Under the pieces are notes generated by a model. It did no database searches. It was not told the origin of the DNA and worked only from the letters and a program-made list of their open reading frames with translations. Positions 37,063 to 49,581 of a stretch of DNA of 64,000 nucleotides are shown piece after piece. The position numbers were made by a program, and so were the translations under genes. Position 1 is the first letter of the stretch; each line of letters starts with the position of its first letter. The stretch covers positions 8,299,063-8,363,062 of the forward strand of contig VZDJ01000301.1 of NCBI GenBank assembly GCA_008694505.1, written 5' to 3'. The stretch comes from Cyanoderma ruficeps. Lineage: Eukaryota > Chordata > Aves > Passeriformes > Timaliidae.

Positions 37063-40000
37063 GGCTGTGAACAACATTTTACAACCCAAAAGTCTTTTCA
37101 AAGCTGTCAAGCTCGCACACCCCAAATGAGTTCCCAGATGATTTCGGTGCCAGGGTTTCTGAAAAGCCAAGCTCCAGGAAAAGGAGCAAGTCCTTCAGAA
37201 AATGGAGCAAGGTACCATCAAAACTGATACCCCTTGATGATAAGGGTTAAACCCTGAATAGACTAGCACCTAGGAGTTACAAAAATAACTTTAAATTGGG
37301 CAAATTTGGCTTAATTGTTGTTCTTCTCACCAACATACATCCACAAACACCGAACAGCAACGTGCCTCAGTTTCTCTCATTCATGACCCAGTTTATACAA
37401 AGGAGCTGCCACGTGGGGCACATGGGGTGGCCAGGGTCTGTCATTTAATAACCAAGAGTGTTTTGGTGCCTGCAGCTCAGCCCTGAGAGAGGAGAGGCAG
37501 GCAAAAACAATTTGGCACCCAGCCCTGCAGTTCCAGTGCCTCTGCAGCAGTTTGGATTAACTGAGGAGCTGCAGCAGATGAGGCTGCATTCTGCACCTCC
37601 CTCACGCCGCAGCTTTTGTGGGAACAGCAAAAAAATATCCTCGAAGCCCTAACCTTGTGTGAGCATGAAAGGTTAAGCAGGCAAAAATCAGGGCACATAA
37701 TGAGAGACAGAATGAAGGGAAAAGAAACCTTCCTGGCCAAAGTATTCTCTGCTTCTGGAGCAGATAACCAGTCAAAGATCACACAACCTGCCCCCAGAAG
37801 ATAAAGTTTCTGGTGCCTGTTCAATGCAAAGGCTTCTGCTGGTTCAGCACAGTATTTTTTCCTGTATTTGTTTCCCTTAGACCTTGGTGATCTTTCCTGC
37901 ATTCAATTGCTCGGCTCCATTTCTCATCATGCTGTGTGCTACAAAAGCAACTATTCAGGACTTGGAGGTGCTGAAACTCCTTATCTTGAATTTTAAGGAC
38001 AGATTACACTAAACTCAGTCGCAGCGAGCAGCATTTTGTACAAAGTGTTATGTCCCACCAAAGTCCCCGAGAACACCAATGCTACAGAATATGGCACAAC
38101 AGGAACAGAGATACCACAAAGGATGGAAATGTTCCCTTGGCACCTCACGCTGCCTGATAAATATACCAACGAAATCCAAAATTTAATGCATACTGGAAGT
38201 CTCTGACATTTATTACCAAAAAAAAAAATCTGCATAATAAAATCCATACTTGCGCCAGAAGAACAGGGCAGGCTGCATTTGTAAAAATCTGCTCAAATTA
38301 ACTCTTCTTACAATTTTTCTCCCTCTCTGGGTTGAAAGATCTTGTAATATTCTGACCAAACCCAAAGGGGAGGGTAGACCTTTCTTGCTTTGGAATAGAT
38401 TCAGATGCCAAACCACAGGGATTGCTTTGGCTCTAGAAAACCACGTCTTCTGAATTTCCGTTCCTGGCAAGAAATACAAGAGGTAAATCAGGAGCAAAAA
38501 GGAAATGTGACATCATTTCCAAGAAAACAAAATTGCAGGACCTCATCTATTAAATATCAGAAAAGCGGGGATGAGCAGAGTAAGCATTTGTGGGCACAGA
38601 GAGACTTCCCAGAGCTTTCCCTCACAGATGGAGCCGGGTTGGAGACTGCCAGTCCTGCCAAGGTCAGGCTGGCAGCAGTGCTGGATGCCAGGGCCACAGC
38701 CCAAGCCAAGCACACCAGGAACGAGCTGCCAAGCAAAACTCACACCCTGACCTACAAATCGTGCCCATCAGTGGCCTGCAGGTGAAACACAAGCAGGGAA
38801 ATTCTGCAGTTTGAATATGAAGCTCACTCGTTCAGGCTTCCTTCAAGTCCATCTACACAGTGTTCCTCTGTCGCTCCTCCCTGAATCACTGGCAGAGCAG
38901 TTTGTTATGCTGAAGGTGAATTTTGAAGTCTGTGCAGGTGCAGTGCACGGTACCTGCCCCAGAAATCCCACCAGCTCCCTCACAGATGGTTCTCTGGGCC
39001 TTTATCAGCCCCACACTGCAAACAAAGCAAAGGCTTCAGCTGAGCAGAGCGAGCCAAGAGAGACCCAGGATTCCTGGCACCCACAACAGTGACAGAAAAG
39101 CTCTGGAGGCACCTTTTAACTGAAACCATCTGTGAAGGTATATACTTTGTCACAGCATTTTCTTTTTTTTTGGTTTCCAGCTTCACAATTCATGTTAACC
39201 AAAATTAGTGCGTGCATGAGGCCCAACCAAGAGGTTGCTTTTTTTCTCTCATTACTTAATCTCATGGATCAGCTACCAGAGCTTATCTTCTCCAGAGATG
39301 AACCTTTTTTATGAAATCCTTGAGGAGGTTGACATCAGTATTCCTTAAAATAATTTACAAAAAAAAAAAAGTTCTTTCCTTCAATCCTTGGGCTGGGATT
39401 AGCTTTATCATTTGTACTTTTCAGTATACTCTGAGTAGGGCCGTACACATTTCCACAATAACAAATTTTCTATTTTCCCTGAAGTATCATTAGTTTAATA
39501 CCATATTCTCATTGCTTTACACATGCCGTTAATTTCAATCGCTTTTTATTTCTTTGTATGAAGTAAGTAATGACGAGGAGCAAGTCAAATTAGAGACCAA
39601 AGGAAAGTACGAAAAGACTTGATCTTAATCAGCCTGTATCAAGCCAGCAAAAATATGGTATCATTTAGAGGTCTCAGCTGTAAGAATCTGTACAAAAGCA
39701 AGGAAGGTGCCTACATGGTACAGCAAATTGCCATTTCCAGCACTTCCCACGCACTTTGTGTTATGTTAGCTCAGGTATCAGGAGCAGAGTGGTTAAATTA
39801 GCTAAAAGAAAAATAGCAACAGAGTCTGGGGGAAATTCCAAGTTAACACAGCTGAGAGCACACAGCAGTGAGAAACTGCCCCCATCCTGAATCAGTTCAA
39901 ACAAACCAGAAAGGAGTGGTAGGAGGTGAAAAACAACAACACAGCAAAGCCAAAGGAACTCTGCAGCACAGAGCTCACAAAGCAACCCCACGGCCACGCC

Positions 40001-43000
40001 AGGCGATCCCGACTGCCCCACAGATCTGCCATACAGTGGAACTCTGCAACATTACCAGCCACTTATAGAAATTCCCATGCCTGCAGTGGCTGCATTGCTG
40101 CACTTTGCAAGGGGGGCTTTGTGCAGGCACCTTCTGCTGAGCAGCACAGGAGATCCCAAAGCCCTGCACAGATCCTGAGCGGCACCGAAATCACTCCGCA
40201 TATTGGATGAAAAATTGTTCCATCCAACACCTGCTCCCTCCCCCTTCCCAAAACACCACAGGTTTTGGATTGCTGGATCAGCAAGGGCTCTTCCAACTGC
40301 TTGGATCCACCAGCCAGGAAACCCCTTGTGGAGCTGCCCCTCTCTGCCTCCTCCCTGGCAGTGCCTGGGAGCTTTCCAGGGGACACAGCCCTACTTTCCT
40401 TCTGCCCACAGGACAGGAGGTTGTTCTGTTCCACCAGCAAATGTTCTCCATGATCTGTCACCAAAGGACAACGATACCTGGTGCTGTGTAAACACAGAGA
40501 TACTCTCCTGAACAGAGACTGTATCTCCACTGGCTCTTTGTGGATAAAGATAAATAGATTTACGGGATAGAGATGCTGCCCCTAAAGTAACCAGCATTAA
40601 TAGAGTGAAATAAGGACAAAACAATACTGAGCAATGGTCTATACAGTTTTAACCTATCATTAACAAGAAATTAAGGCCTTTGATATACAAGAAACACTTA
40701 CAGACTTGAATCCATTTAAAATGGATTTTGTTTAGAGTCGCTTTCAACTCCTACTGCTTTCTTACAAGCCTCAGGACTTCATTTTTAAACAAGGAACCCT
40801 TTGTTTTCTGTCACACATCCACAGTAGTAAAAGCCAGATGTGAGCTGCAGAGTCTCATTAAAAGCATCGTTGCAAAGAGGTGATGGAAGCTTAGAGGACT
40901 TATGACCAAGCAGGGAGGTCTGAGATTCCAGTAATGGTACAAGAATACATTTCCAGAGGATAAAGCTGTTTAATGTGAAGCAGCCTTTGAACCTTTGAAT
41001 ACGTGCAGTGCTGAGAGCACCACTGTTTGTGACAGGGTGGCAAGAAATAAAGATAACCAGCATTTGTTAGGTTTATTTTACTCCGCAAACGCTGAACGTA
41101 ACGATGGCTCCCAGTCAAATAAATCCTGTGCTCCCAATACTGGTTCCAAAGTTAAATGGCTTTTACCCAGATTACAGCTAATACCTTACCAGGCTGAAAA
41201 TAACCCCAGTTTACACAAATTGGAAGCCTGAAGTGGGAGCAAAGGCAGCTCCCTGCTTGGAAACATTTCCATCAGGAACAGCAAGACTGAGGCACATTTG
41301 GTGGTCCAATAACTTGGAAGGCAGCATCCCTACTCCCATTCTGGGACAGATGGAGGGATCCAGAGCTGATGTTCCACATGGCTCTGTTTCTCTTCTCACA
41401 ACAATCATGCTTACAAGGAATATAAAATAAAACGTGGAACCAGCAGAGTCAGGGTTTTAAATATCCCTGGGATCTGTGCTGTGGCCATTCTGGATGTTGC
41501 TGATGGGGCTCCCTTGGTGGTAATTAAGAGGATGCCCCCACTCTGAAGGAAGATGGTAAGATGCTTGTGAGCACTTTCTTGATTCAAATGCTTAAAATAA
41601 ACCCAAGACGACACTTAGGACAAAAACATACACAGGTTAAATTAACATTGTAAATTCAGCATTCAACTAGTTAAGCCTTCAACCTTTGTGCCCTGTGACA
41701 GTCAAGTTATTTCAGTAACAGTCTGCTCCTCTTCACATGAAAACTCCAAGCACCCCTGTTTTCCTAAATAGTCATTTTAGTTCAAATAAAACTGCATCTC
41801 CCTCTCTCAGAGGCATAAAGAAGACATTGCAGCAGAGAGAAACTGGGCAGATTTAGCAGTTCAGACTTATCTCCTCTTTTTGGAACGATGTAAGTGAATT
41901 TAGTCCAGAAAAACTGTATCATTAATATGTGCTTACAGGCATTTCCTGGAGCTTTCAAGTCTGTAGAACAGTGTGAGTTATCATATCAAAACCTTAAGCA
42001 CCAGACAGGGAAAATGGGAGCTGCAACGCCTATGATTGAACATTAAGATAAGGTGAGAAAAAAAAGTTTCATTTCCACATGTGGAAGTGCATTTTTCTTC
42101 AAAAAGTAAGTGCTAACTTTACCATCCTTCTCCTTGTATTAGTTGTACTAACCATGATTAAAAGGGATGAAGTCCGATTCTCCTCTTTGTGACTACAGAA
42201 AAAAAGAAGATATCAGTGCTGAAATATTTCCATCCAGTAAACAAAGTGCCAGGGAAATATCAGAACCACCGTCAGCGCTGGCGGCAGCAGCAAGGCAGAG
42301 ATTTCCATCCAACCTTTGCCTTTGCTCCAGCTATCTGAAGTACTTAACATTTTCTTCTACTTCAGAAGAGGCTGCTTGAAAGGAAAAATAATTCAAGCAC
42401 TGTCTAACCAGAGAAAGAACAAAACTGTATCTTATTATAGCCAAGAAGTATTTTTTCCATTAAAATGACTGTTTCCTAAGTTTCAGATATTAAAACTGTC
42501 CTGCAAGCACCACTATCAGGAGTGACACAGCCAAAAAAAAAAAAAATTACAGGTATTTAACTGGTGATTCAAATCTAAGGATGATAGGACCTACATAAAT
42601 TTTAAACTGAAAATCCTTGCGGCTTCTTTTTTGTGAGGAGTTATCTAGATCATCTTTTTTAAACAAAAAAAAAAAAAAAGGCAGTTTACTGGCAGCTCTG
42701 TATCAGACACGGCATCGTTATTGTTGTTTGTTATCTACAGCTTGCACAGGCAAAGTATATTAATAAACATCCCCCTTGTCCCCAGCACGCTCCAGCTTCC
42801 AGTTTGCAAGTGTCTGCATTAATGTTGTGATAGCTGGATTGAAAATCCTGCCCAGGGAAGAGATTCCTGACCCAAATGGCCGGACAAATTCCTCCTCCGA
42901 GACTTCCCCCACTGCACGGGCTAATTCTGGAGCACCTGATAAAACAGAGACACATCCTTGGGTATGCAGAGGCAGGGAACGCTGCTGACAGAGACAAATT

Positions 43001-43080
43001 TCCTACTGATAGCACATGAAAGGGAAAGCGCCTGGCGCAGGGGGCATGATCACAGGGCAGAATAACAAAACACGGAGCTA

Positions 43081-43210
43081 CTCATCTCACCTGAGCAAGA
43101 GAAAAGGTGCGTTTGCTTCTGAATAAACGGGGTGTTAGACATGCAATCAAAGGCTGTAATTAGCTACTAATTATAGCAGCCGGCATCTAGTCACTCAACA
43201 ACTCAGATCT
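43081..43210. promoter_or_regulatory. Possible regulatory element with paired homeodomain cores
   Basis: Two TAATTA cores at 43157-43162 and 43168-43173 are 11 bp apart start to start, about one helical turn, within GTAATTAGCTACTAATTATA. The surrounding DNA is repeat-free. Paired TAATTA sites one turn apart suit cooperative homeodomain binding. Conservation was not tested. Confidence 0.3.
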
Positions 43211-45920
43211 CCATTTCAAACAAAAGTTCTCCGTAGAAAAAAAATATTACTGGGGAAAAAAATAGAGAATTGGCACTTTCCAGTGTCAAGCATCAGCAAT
43301 TAAAAGCAATTATAGCCAGAGGATTTGCTTGCCTGCATAATCATATTCACTCCAATCTGTCTGCTGGCTGTACCAGGGGAGGGTCAGGCAGGAGACAAAC
43401 ACAGAGCTGCACAGGTCAACTCAATTTATTTGGAAACCTCAGTGGACTTCCAAAATAAAGAATCCTTATGGAGAGGGAATGTGTCAGCCACACGTGTCTG
43501 AAGCTAAAAATGTTTGAGCTTCAGAAAAGAAGACACAAAAAAAGTCCACGTTGAAGCACAGAAGATTAATAGTTCTGGTCACTGCCAGGCATTTGATTCA
43601 TTTTCTCAAACTGACAAAGTGGGGGGAAAATGGAGATCAAAATAATTGCTGTTTAGCAACTAAATAATTAAATATTAAAAGGAGAAAAATAATGTGAGGA
43701 CAGACCCGACTGCAGATAACAAGAGGGAGCATACACCTGTCAGGAAAACTAAGGACCCATCCAGTCCCTGGGGTAATTTTCCACTTAAATGAACTGCTTG
43801 AGAATTGGTTTATCAACTCCAATCTGTATTTTCCTAGTTCTCCCATGGTTCTGCCCAAAGCAGCAGCTACTTTACTGCTTGCTCTTGCTGAGACATAAAA
43901 TTCTAAATCTACTTTTCCACAGAAACTCCAATTCTAGGTATTCCAATTATTTCCTTGCATGCACTTTTGAATGGACAAGCCAATTAACAAATTGTTTTGA
44001 TGTTTTAATGAAACTCCAACTCCTTTGAGGATTTACCTGCAGTGGGGAGAACAGGGCTGCCATGTTTTCTGTCTGGGTATTATTTGGAGAGAACAAAAGC
44101 TACTGCTACATCTTCTTTTGCCTACCAGGCACCTCCTTGTTATCCTGGGATGTGACCTCCAACTCTCACATCACTTTTTTGGGGGGGAGTTTTTTTTTGA
44201 GTCCAAGTGTTGCAATTTCCCTTGCTCATATCCACACAGACTTGGGAAACCCCCGGTCTGGGTAAGTGGCATTTGCAGCCAGATCTCAGGACTCTTTCTT
44301 CTGCTGCTCCTTCATCTCTGCGACATCAAGTATTTATTTTCTCGCCTTTCCTTCCTTCCAAGGTCCCCAACAGCTCCGTCCCATCAATCAAGGTGCCAGG
44401 CTACATTACCCATATGATAAAAATAAAAGCAAACAACTCTCCTTGCATATTGTCTTACGTTGTCTCTCACCTCGCAGGACCAGGGACTCGACTCTCCCTG
44501 AACAAAGCTAAATTAAAAACCTCTGTAACAACTTTGTGACTAAGAAGCTCTGCTAAGGTTAGGTTGTGGATATGACAAAAAAAACCACAACCTAGCCCAA
44601 TAAATACCTTAAATTCTCGTTGGTTTTCTACCTGGCTACTGTCTGTTGCATTTAAGGCGTAATTCTGAGCAGTGATAAGCAAAATTCTTTTGTATTTTCA
44701 TCAGTCTCAGGACCTCACCCATAACTGAACTCCAGGGTAACGATGTTTAAGTGAAACATCATAAAAAAAAATAAAACACTTTTTATCCCTACAAGTCAAA
44801 CAAGAAATAAATCTACAAAATCACATCTTCCAGTAGAGTTTGATGCCTCCTGTATTTTGTCACTTTTTTCCCCAAATCACAATGAACGTCCTTCTCTTTC
44901 TCCTTCTGCCCCCACCCAACCTTTGTGATTTGGCAGCCCTTCGCATGTTTATACACAAGTATTGCATTTTCTAGTGAACCACCTCAAGCCTTTTCAGTAT
45001 CACAATGAGGGAAAGTGCACTTACTTATGCTAAAATGGTTTTACGACCAATATTTTCTATTCTTGTAAATGTTTGTTACCGTGGAGTACACAGAGCGTGC
45101 TGGGCAGGCAGCGTGCATTAATCCTACTGCCAGAAAAAGAAAGAATTTCTCATTGGAAGCATCTGGTAAAAGCACACTAGAGGCCTTGAAATCATGACTG
45201 GTGCTCTTACTATTTGCAAAAAAATGAGTACAAATACACACTAATTTGATTTCCCTGACCCTGTTTGCCCAATAGGAACCATCTGCTTCTGTTCATCGGC
45301 TCCTGTGCACCCTGATCCAAGATCACAAACCCAGCAGCAATCATCCCTCCTTTGTCTGCAATGTCTTTGCATTAACCCAAAGCAGAAGATGAAATAAGGA
45401 ATGTTAAAATGAGCTTTAACAATCTATAAAATTCTTCCATTACGCAGTTTATGGCGAGTGATTATCGCTACACTTTGGATTCCCATAATGAGTTACTTTC
45501 TTAATAACCTCCTGAGGGCATCATAGAACGGAGTCAATGGCTGAAAATTGTAGGGCAAACAAGAGACAGCTCCAAGTCGGTGTTTTATATTCAACAGAGA
45601 TGCAACTGGACTGAGCTGGGCTCTGCACCCTGAGCTGACTTCAGTAACGAGCCTGAATGAACTCAGAGAAGAATTAGCAGAGTTCCTCTCAACTCCACTC
45701 AGCAACGCCTGTGGCTGTATTTTTGGTCCTCTGAAAGCAGAGATTTGAGACATTCAAATAACAGCAGATAGAGCTGGCGTGGAACACCAGATTTTCACGA
45801 AGAGGAGGAGGAGCTGTGAAAATCCCAGGTTCTGGCCAGCACACCATTACTCATCCCGGACAGCTGGAATGGAAACAAGGACCACATGAATCATCCAGGC
45901 TGCTCTCTAGGAACACACTG

Positions 45921-46160
45921 GGCTGCTCTGCACAGGCCATAATAATAACATTTGTTATTCCACAATGGGTTTTTAGATTAACTGTCTTATCTGGTTTTAC
46001 GATGCTGCGCTCGGCGCATTTCAAGGGAAGGTAAATCACTTCACCAGCCCTCCACCAGGAAAGCCACAGTAGATCTTCCAGGAAATAAATATTGATCAAG
46101 CCTCTGTCATAATTACGGGCTCTTCAGAACATTCCATTTGCACCAAGGAAGTTTTTGCCA
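45921..46160. promoter_or_regulatory. Possible conserved non-coding element with SOX and GATA-like sites
   Basis: Repeat-free sequence with ACAATGG (45962-45968, SOX-like), TTATCT (45987-45992, reverse GATA core) and the short dyad TGCGC-TCG-GCGCA (46006-46018), a CpG-bearing sequence in an AT-rich setting. The combination suggests an enhancer, but chance cannot be excluded. Confidence 0.25.
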
Positions 46161-47848
46161 TTATTGGGGAGGCCTACGCACCTGCAATGAGATCTACTAT
46201 CTCAAAAATTAAATTGGAAGAATAACTTTAACTGGAAGGCAGGTTCACGTGAGCATTGGCCAATATTTATTAGGGCCCTAAATCAGGTCCTTCTGTAAAT
46301 GATAACCAGTGAACAGATGTAGCATTATGAAGTCTAACCACAAACAAGGAGATACTGCAATATGCATACATCCTTTGAGCACTTAGCTTAATGTAGTTTT
46401 TCTGGGGAGATTACAGGTGGCAACGCAACAAATAAAACCTAGGAAACAGTTTTCTCCACGCTGGCTTTTTTTTTTTTACTCCCAAGGATGACAGTCACGG
46501 AGGTACAACCTTTGAAAAAAAGTAATGCATTTATATTATGCACAAGGTTAGCAGAGTTCCTAAAGCGCTTTCTGTGACTACACTTTCTCATTCTCGTTAG
46601 CTATGTAACAGTTGTCAAACACCTCATTACAAGATAAGCTCCGTTTTATTTCAGAAACCGAGGAACAGACAAATTAACTGACAGCCCCAAGAACAAATTG
46701 GTTGTAAGAAACGGGCTCAGAAGCTGCTTTTTATAATCCCATGAAAGACATATCTCAAAAAAGCATCATTAATGAATTTTCTCAGATGCAATCTTTGAAA
46801 AATCCTAAGAGGTGAGCAATACAAAAATCTAAAAATAAAAATAAGTGGGCATAAACCTGCAAGATCTTCAGTTATTTTTGAATCTCCAGATACAAGAGAA
46901 GCGGGAAAATAACATAGGAAGGGAACACATCACAAGAACAGTTCAACTGATAAATGTGTTCATATCTTAAAGGAGTTAATAATTTACAGAATGTTAGAAA
47001 TAATTACTTGTTTAAGCAAGCTACCCACTGGACAAATTTCAGAGCCATCAGGGATTTTTTTAATTCAGTGTACCGGCTCAATCCCGATGCAAAAAGAAAT
47101 ATATTTTACTTTGAAAATAAATTGTAGACATGATGCTCTCTTTGAAATCCAGCACGAGCCCCCATTCTGCTGCAAGGAACGCTTTGGGGGAGAAGCTGTG
47201 TTTCAAATTTATTAATGATTCCTCAAGTTGTTATAGAAACGCAACTGCAGCAAGGCAATGTCTAGAGACACGAGTCCCTTTCATGTTCACTGTCAGAGGA
47301 GCTGGTTGCTGAGGTTACCTAACAATGGAGGAACTTGTACATCCAATTCCCTCTTTACAAAAGGCCCCACAAACCCAGGGCTCGCCACACAACAATGCTG
47401 GCTGAAGCAACCGCTGGGCTTATTTACAGTGTGCAGATTTAGAAAACACAGCTCTCAGGTTTCTGCAAATACCTGGTGGCCATTGTAGCCAGAATCAGCT
47501 CTTCAAAGAAGGCATCAAAAGGCTTTTGCTGGGGAAGCAGAGCAGGATATTTCTGAAACAGGCTTCAACTCCACCAACTGCTTCAGAACTTCCAGCATGT
47601 GCTAAATTCATTTTTAATTTCAGCAAGACAATTGGATGCTCGGTGAGACATTTAGGGTGAGACCTTAAAGGCTTCCATGCACTCTAATACCTTCAGTCAG
47701 GAACAACTCCAGGGATGAACAGGCAACCTATGCCCATTTAGCAGACATTTAGCATGTTCTGTTTGCTGCCAGCAACAAAAACTGGTTTTGAAGGGCTACT
47801 TCTCCTCTTCAAAAGGCACAGGAATTAGTGAAGAAAGCTGAACATGCA

Positions 47849-48210
47849 GGGCTATGAAAACGGTGAAGGGTCTGCAGGGAAACCAAAGGAGGAGCAGCTG
47901 AGGTCACTCGGCTTCTTCTGGAGGAGATACTGAGGGGAGATCTCACAGGAACCTACAACTTCCTCAGGAGGGGAAGGGAAAGGCACTGAGCTCTTTGGAG
48001 ACCAGGGAGGGACCCAAGGGAATGTCTGGAGCTGTGTCAGGGCAGCTTTGGGGTGGATATCAGAAAAGGCTCTTTCCCCAGAGGGTGCTGGGCACAGCCC
48101 TGAGGCTGCCAGAGCTGCAGGAGGGTTTGGACGCTCCTCTCAGGCACAGGGTGGGATGTCTGTGGAGGGCCAGGAGTTGGACTGAATGATCCTCTAAGTT
48201 GGTCATTCAA
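47849..48210 (+). mobile_element. CR1 LINE fragment with ORF2 C-terminal remnant
   Basis: About 360 bp of plus-strand CR1. It opens with a 'gctatgaaaacggtgaaggg' block, then 'gaggagcagctgaggtcact' and 'tactgaggggagatctcac', where intact CR1 encodes the last part of ORF2. It then has 'ggtggatatcagaaaaggct' and 'gccagagctgcaggagggtt', and ends in 'gttggactgaatgatcct'. In-frame stops break the ORF2 remnant. The 64-codon frame at 47995-48189 lies inside this element and is not a gene. Confidence 0.92.
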
Positions 48211-49131
48211 AGAAATGTCATGTGTAGTAACAACAAGAAACTTCAACTAAAAATATTTGAAGACTTTGTAAGAGAGCAGGGATGAAACATCAAGTAGAGA
48301 GAAGATGACAAAGGAAATAAGAAAAGGGAAAGGTTTGTTTTCATAATTAAAAACAGATTTCAAAAGGAAATCTCAGTTTAATTACAGTCAATGAGTGCTC
48401 TTCCATCAATTTTAAGGGAGCCATGACTTCACCCCCAGACAATTATTACGTGCAACCAACTACTACATCTTCTTTTTCCTTTAAACAAGGAGAGAAATAG
48501 TAAAATGAAAAACCTTTGAGTCTGGCAAATCCCGGAACAGCAGCCGAATATAAATGAGGAGATAAATGATGAAAAGTGTGTTAAAGCAATTCTTCAACGG
48601 GCTGGAATAAAACAAAAGTTTGCCTTCCCACTCCATGTCCCCAAAATGGTTTTTGCATAACTGGAATTAGAAGATCATGGCTGGGTGTGGGAAGGTGTCT
48701 CAAGGATGACTGAAGAGCCCCCATGGATTTGATAAGAAACTCCAACAGCACATCTGTGAGGTGAACACACACGTGTGTGTGCTACACACAACCACATTTA
48801 CCAGAAAGAGACAATACTTAAATAAACAGTGTCAAACTAAGCACTTCATTGAGAATTTACCATTTTCAAGTTCTCTCAAGGAGCTCTCTAGACAGTGTTC
48901 TCTGGAAAAAAAATAAAAGCTGCAGCTGCACTCTGTGTTTTCCCTTTGACCTCTCTGCAGTTTAAGTCACGACCACAGGAGTTCTGCACGGGACAATTTC
49001 AGAGATGGGATTTGTGCCAGCCCTTAACGAGACTACAAAGTGTTTCTGCACCTACCTGGCCTTTCTGTGAGGCAGGCACAGGCTGTGGGGCCGCACTGCC
49101 ATAGTCAGTGTGCATCCAACACCCCTCCACA
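48211..49131. other. Unique non-coding DNA
   Basis: No gene. It contains an alternating AC/GT palindrome at 48765-48780 and otherwise ordinary sequence up to the LTR edge. Confidence 0.5.
48765..48780. repeat. ACACACAC-GTGTGTGT palindrome
   Basis: A 16-bp perfect palindrome of alternating purine and pyrimidine, a composition favourable to Z-DNA or cruciform extrusion. The flanks show no longer CA microsatellite. Confidence 0.85.
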
Positions 49132-49216
49132 TGTAGGTTTTAGATTCTTTTTTCCCTTGCCAAGGTCACGATGAATATTACACAGGAAATGTAGATTTCA
49201 AGTTCGGACTTGGATG

Positions 49217-49222
49217 TTTATT
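49217..49222 (-). promoter_or_regulatory. LTR poly(A) signal
   Basis: AATAAA on the minus strand, in the same place as in the first LTR copy. Confidence 0.6.
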
Positions 49223-49353
49223 GTTTCTTATCCATTTACAGACTCACGAGGTGTGAGCTCTAAAGTCAGAGAAGCGAGGTAAAGTGGAGTACCTTTGACT
49301 CTTCTTAAGGTCATTTAAGTGCTAATTACCCAATAACGAGGTGACACCTGTAT

Positions 49354-49361
49354 TATTTATA
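49354..49361 (-). promoter_or_regulatory. LTR TATA box
   Basis: TATAAATA on the minus strand, positionally equivalent to that in copy 1. Confidence 0.6.
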
Positions 49362-49449
49362 TTTCTGACCCAATAATGAGCACCCAAGGCCCGCAATACA
49401 GACCTTTTTCACCCAATTACAGAAAAATATCCAAACCCATAAAGAATAA

Positions 49450-49493
49450 GGAAGAAGAAGGTGAAGAAGAAGGAAGAAGAAGGTGAAGAAGGA
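49450..49493. repeat. 22-bp purine-rich tandem duplication inside the LTR
   Basis: Two adjacent 22-mers starting GGAAGAAGAAGGTGAAGAAG differ at one base by hand alignment. Copy 1 has a single, less regular GAA-rich stretch at 21274-21307. The expansion therefore arose in this copy or was lost in the other. Confidence 0.85.
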
Positions 49494-49581
49494 CTTAGAC
49501 AATGCCCAAAATCCTCCATCTTAACTCACATGTATTACTATATATTAAAATCCCAAAATCTACGTTTCCAGAATTCCAACA

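Larger units (their letters stand above)
37063..47848. other. Unique non-coding DNA with candidate regulatory stretches
   Basis: No supportable gene across 10.8 kb. A 155-codon minus frame at 40063-40530 is the largest, in a locally GC-rich patch. It has no domain, and overlapping frames on the plus strand have equal claim. Candidate regulatory stretches lie at 43081-43210 and 45921-46160 and are entered separately. Confidence 0.5.
49132..49581 (-). mobile_element. Solo LTR, copy 2 of the same ERV family
   Basis: About 450 bp homologous to 20963-21397 along the whole length and in the same orientation. On the minus strand it begins TGTTGGAATTCTGG and carries TATAAATA (49354-49361) and AATAAA (49217-49222). 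It differs from copy 1 by substitutions and by an expanded purine-rich block at 49450-49493. No primer-binding site or viral frame adjoins it. No clean target-site duplication was found, so the boundaries are approximate. Confidence 0.75.

Noticed and set aside
40063..40530. 155-codon minus-strand open frame
   Set aside because: GC-rich patch with overlapping plus-strand frames, no domain, no transmembrane or signal pattern that makes sense, and no supporting splice or promoter context.
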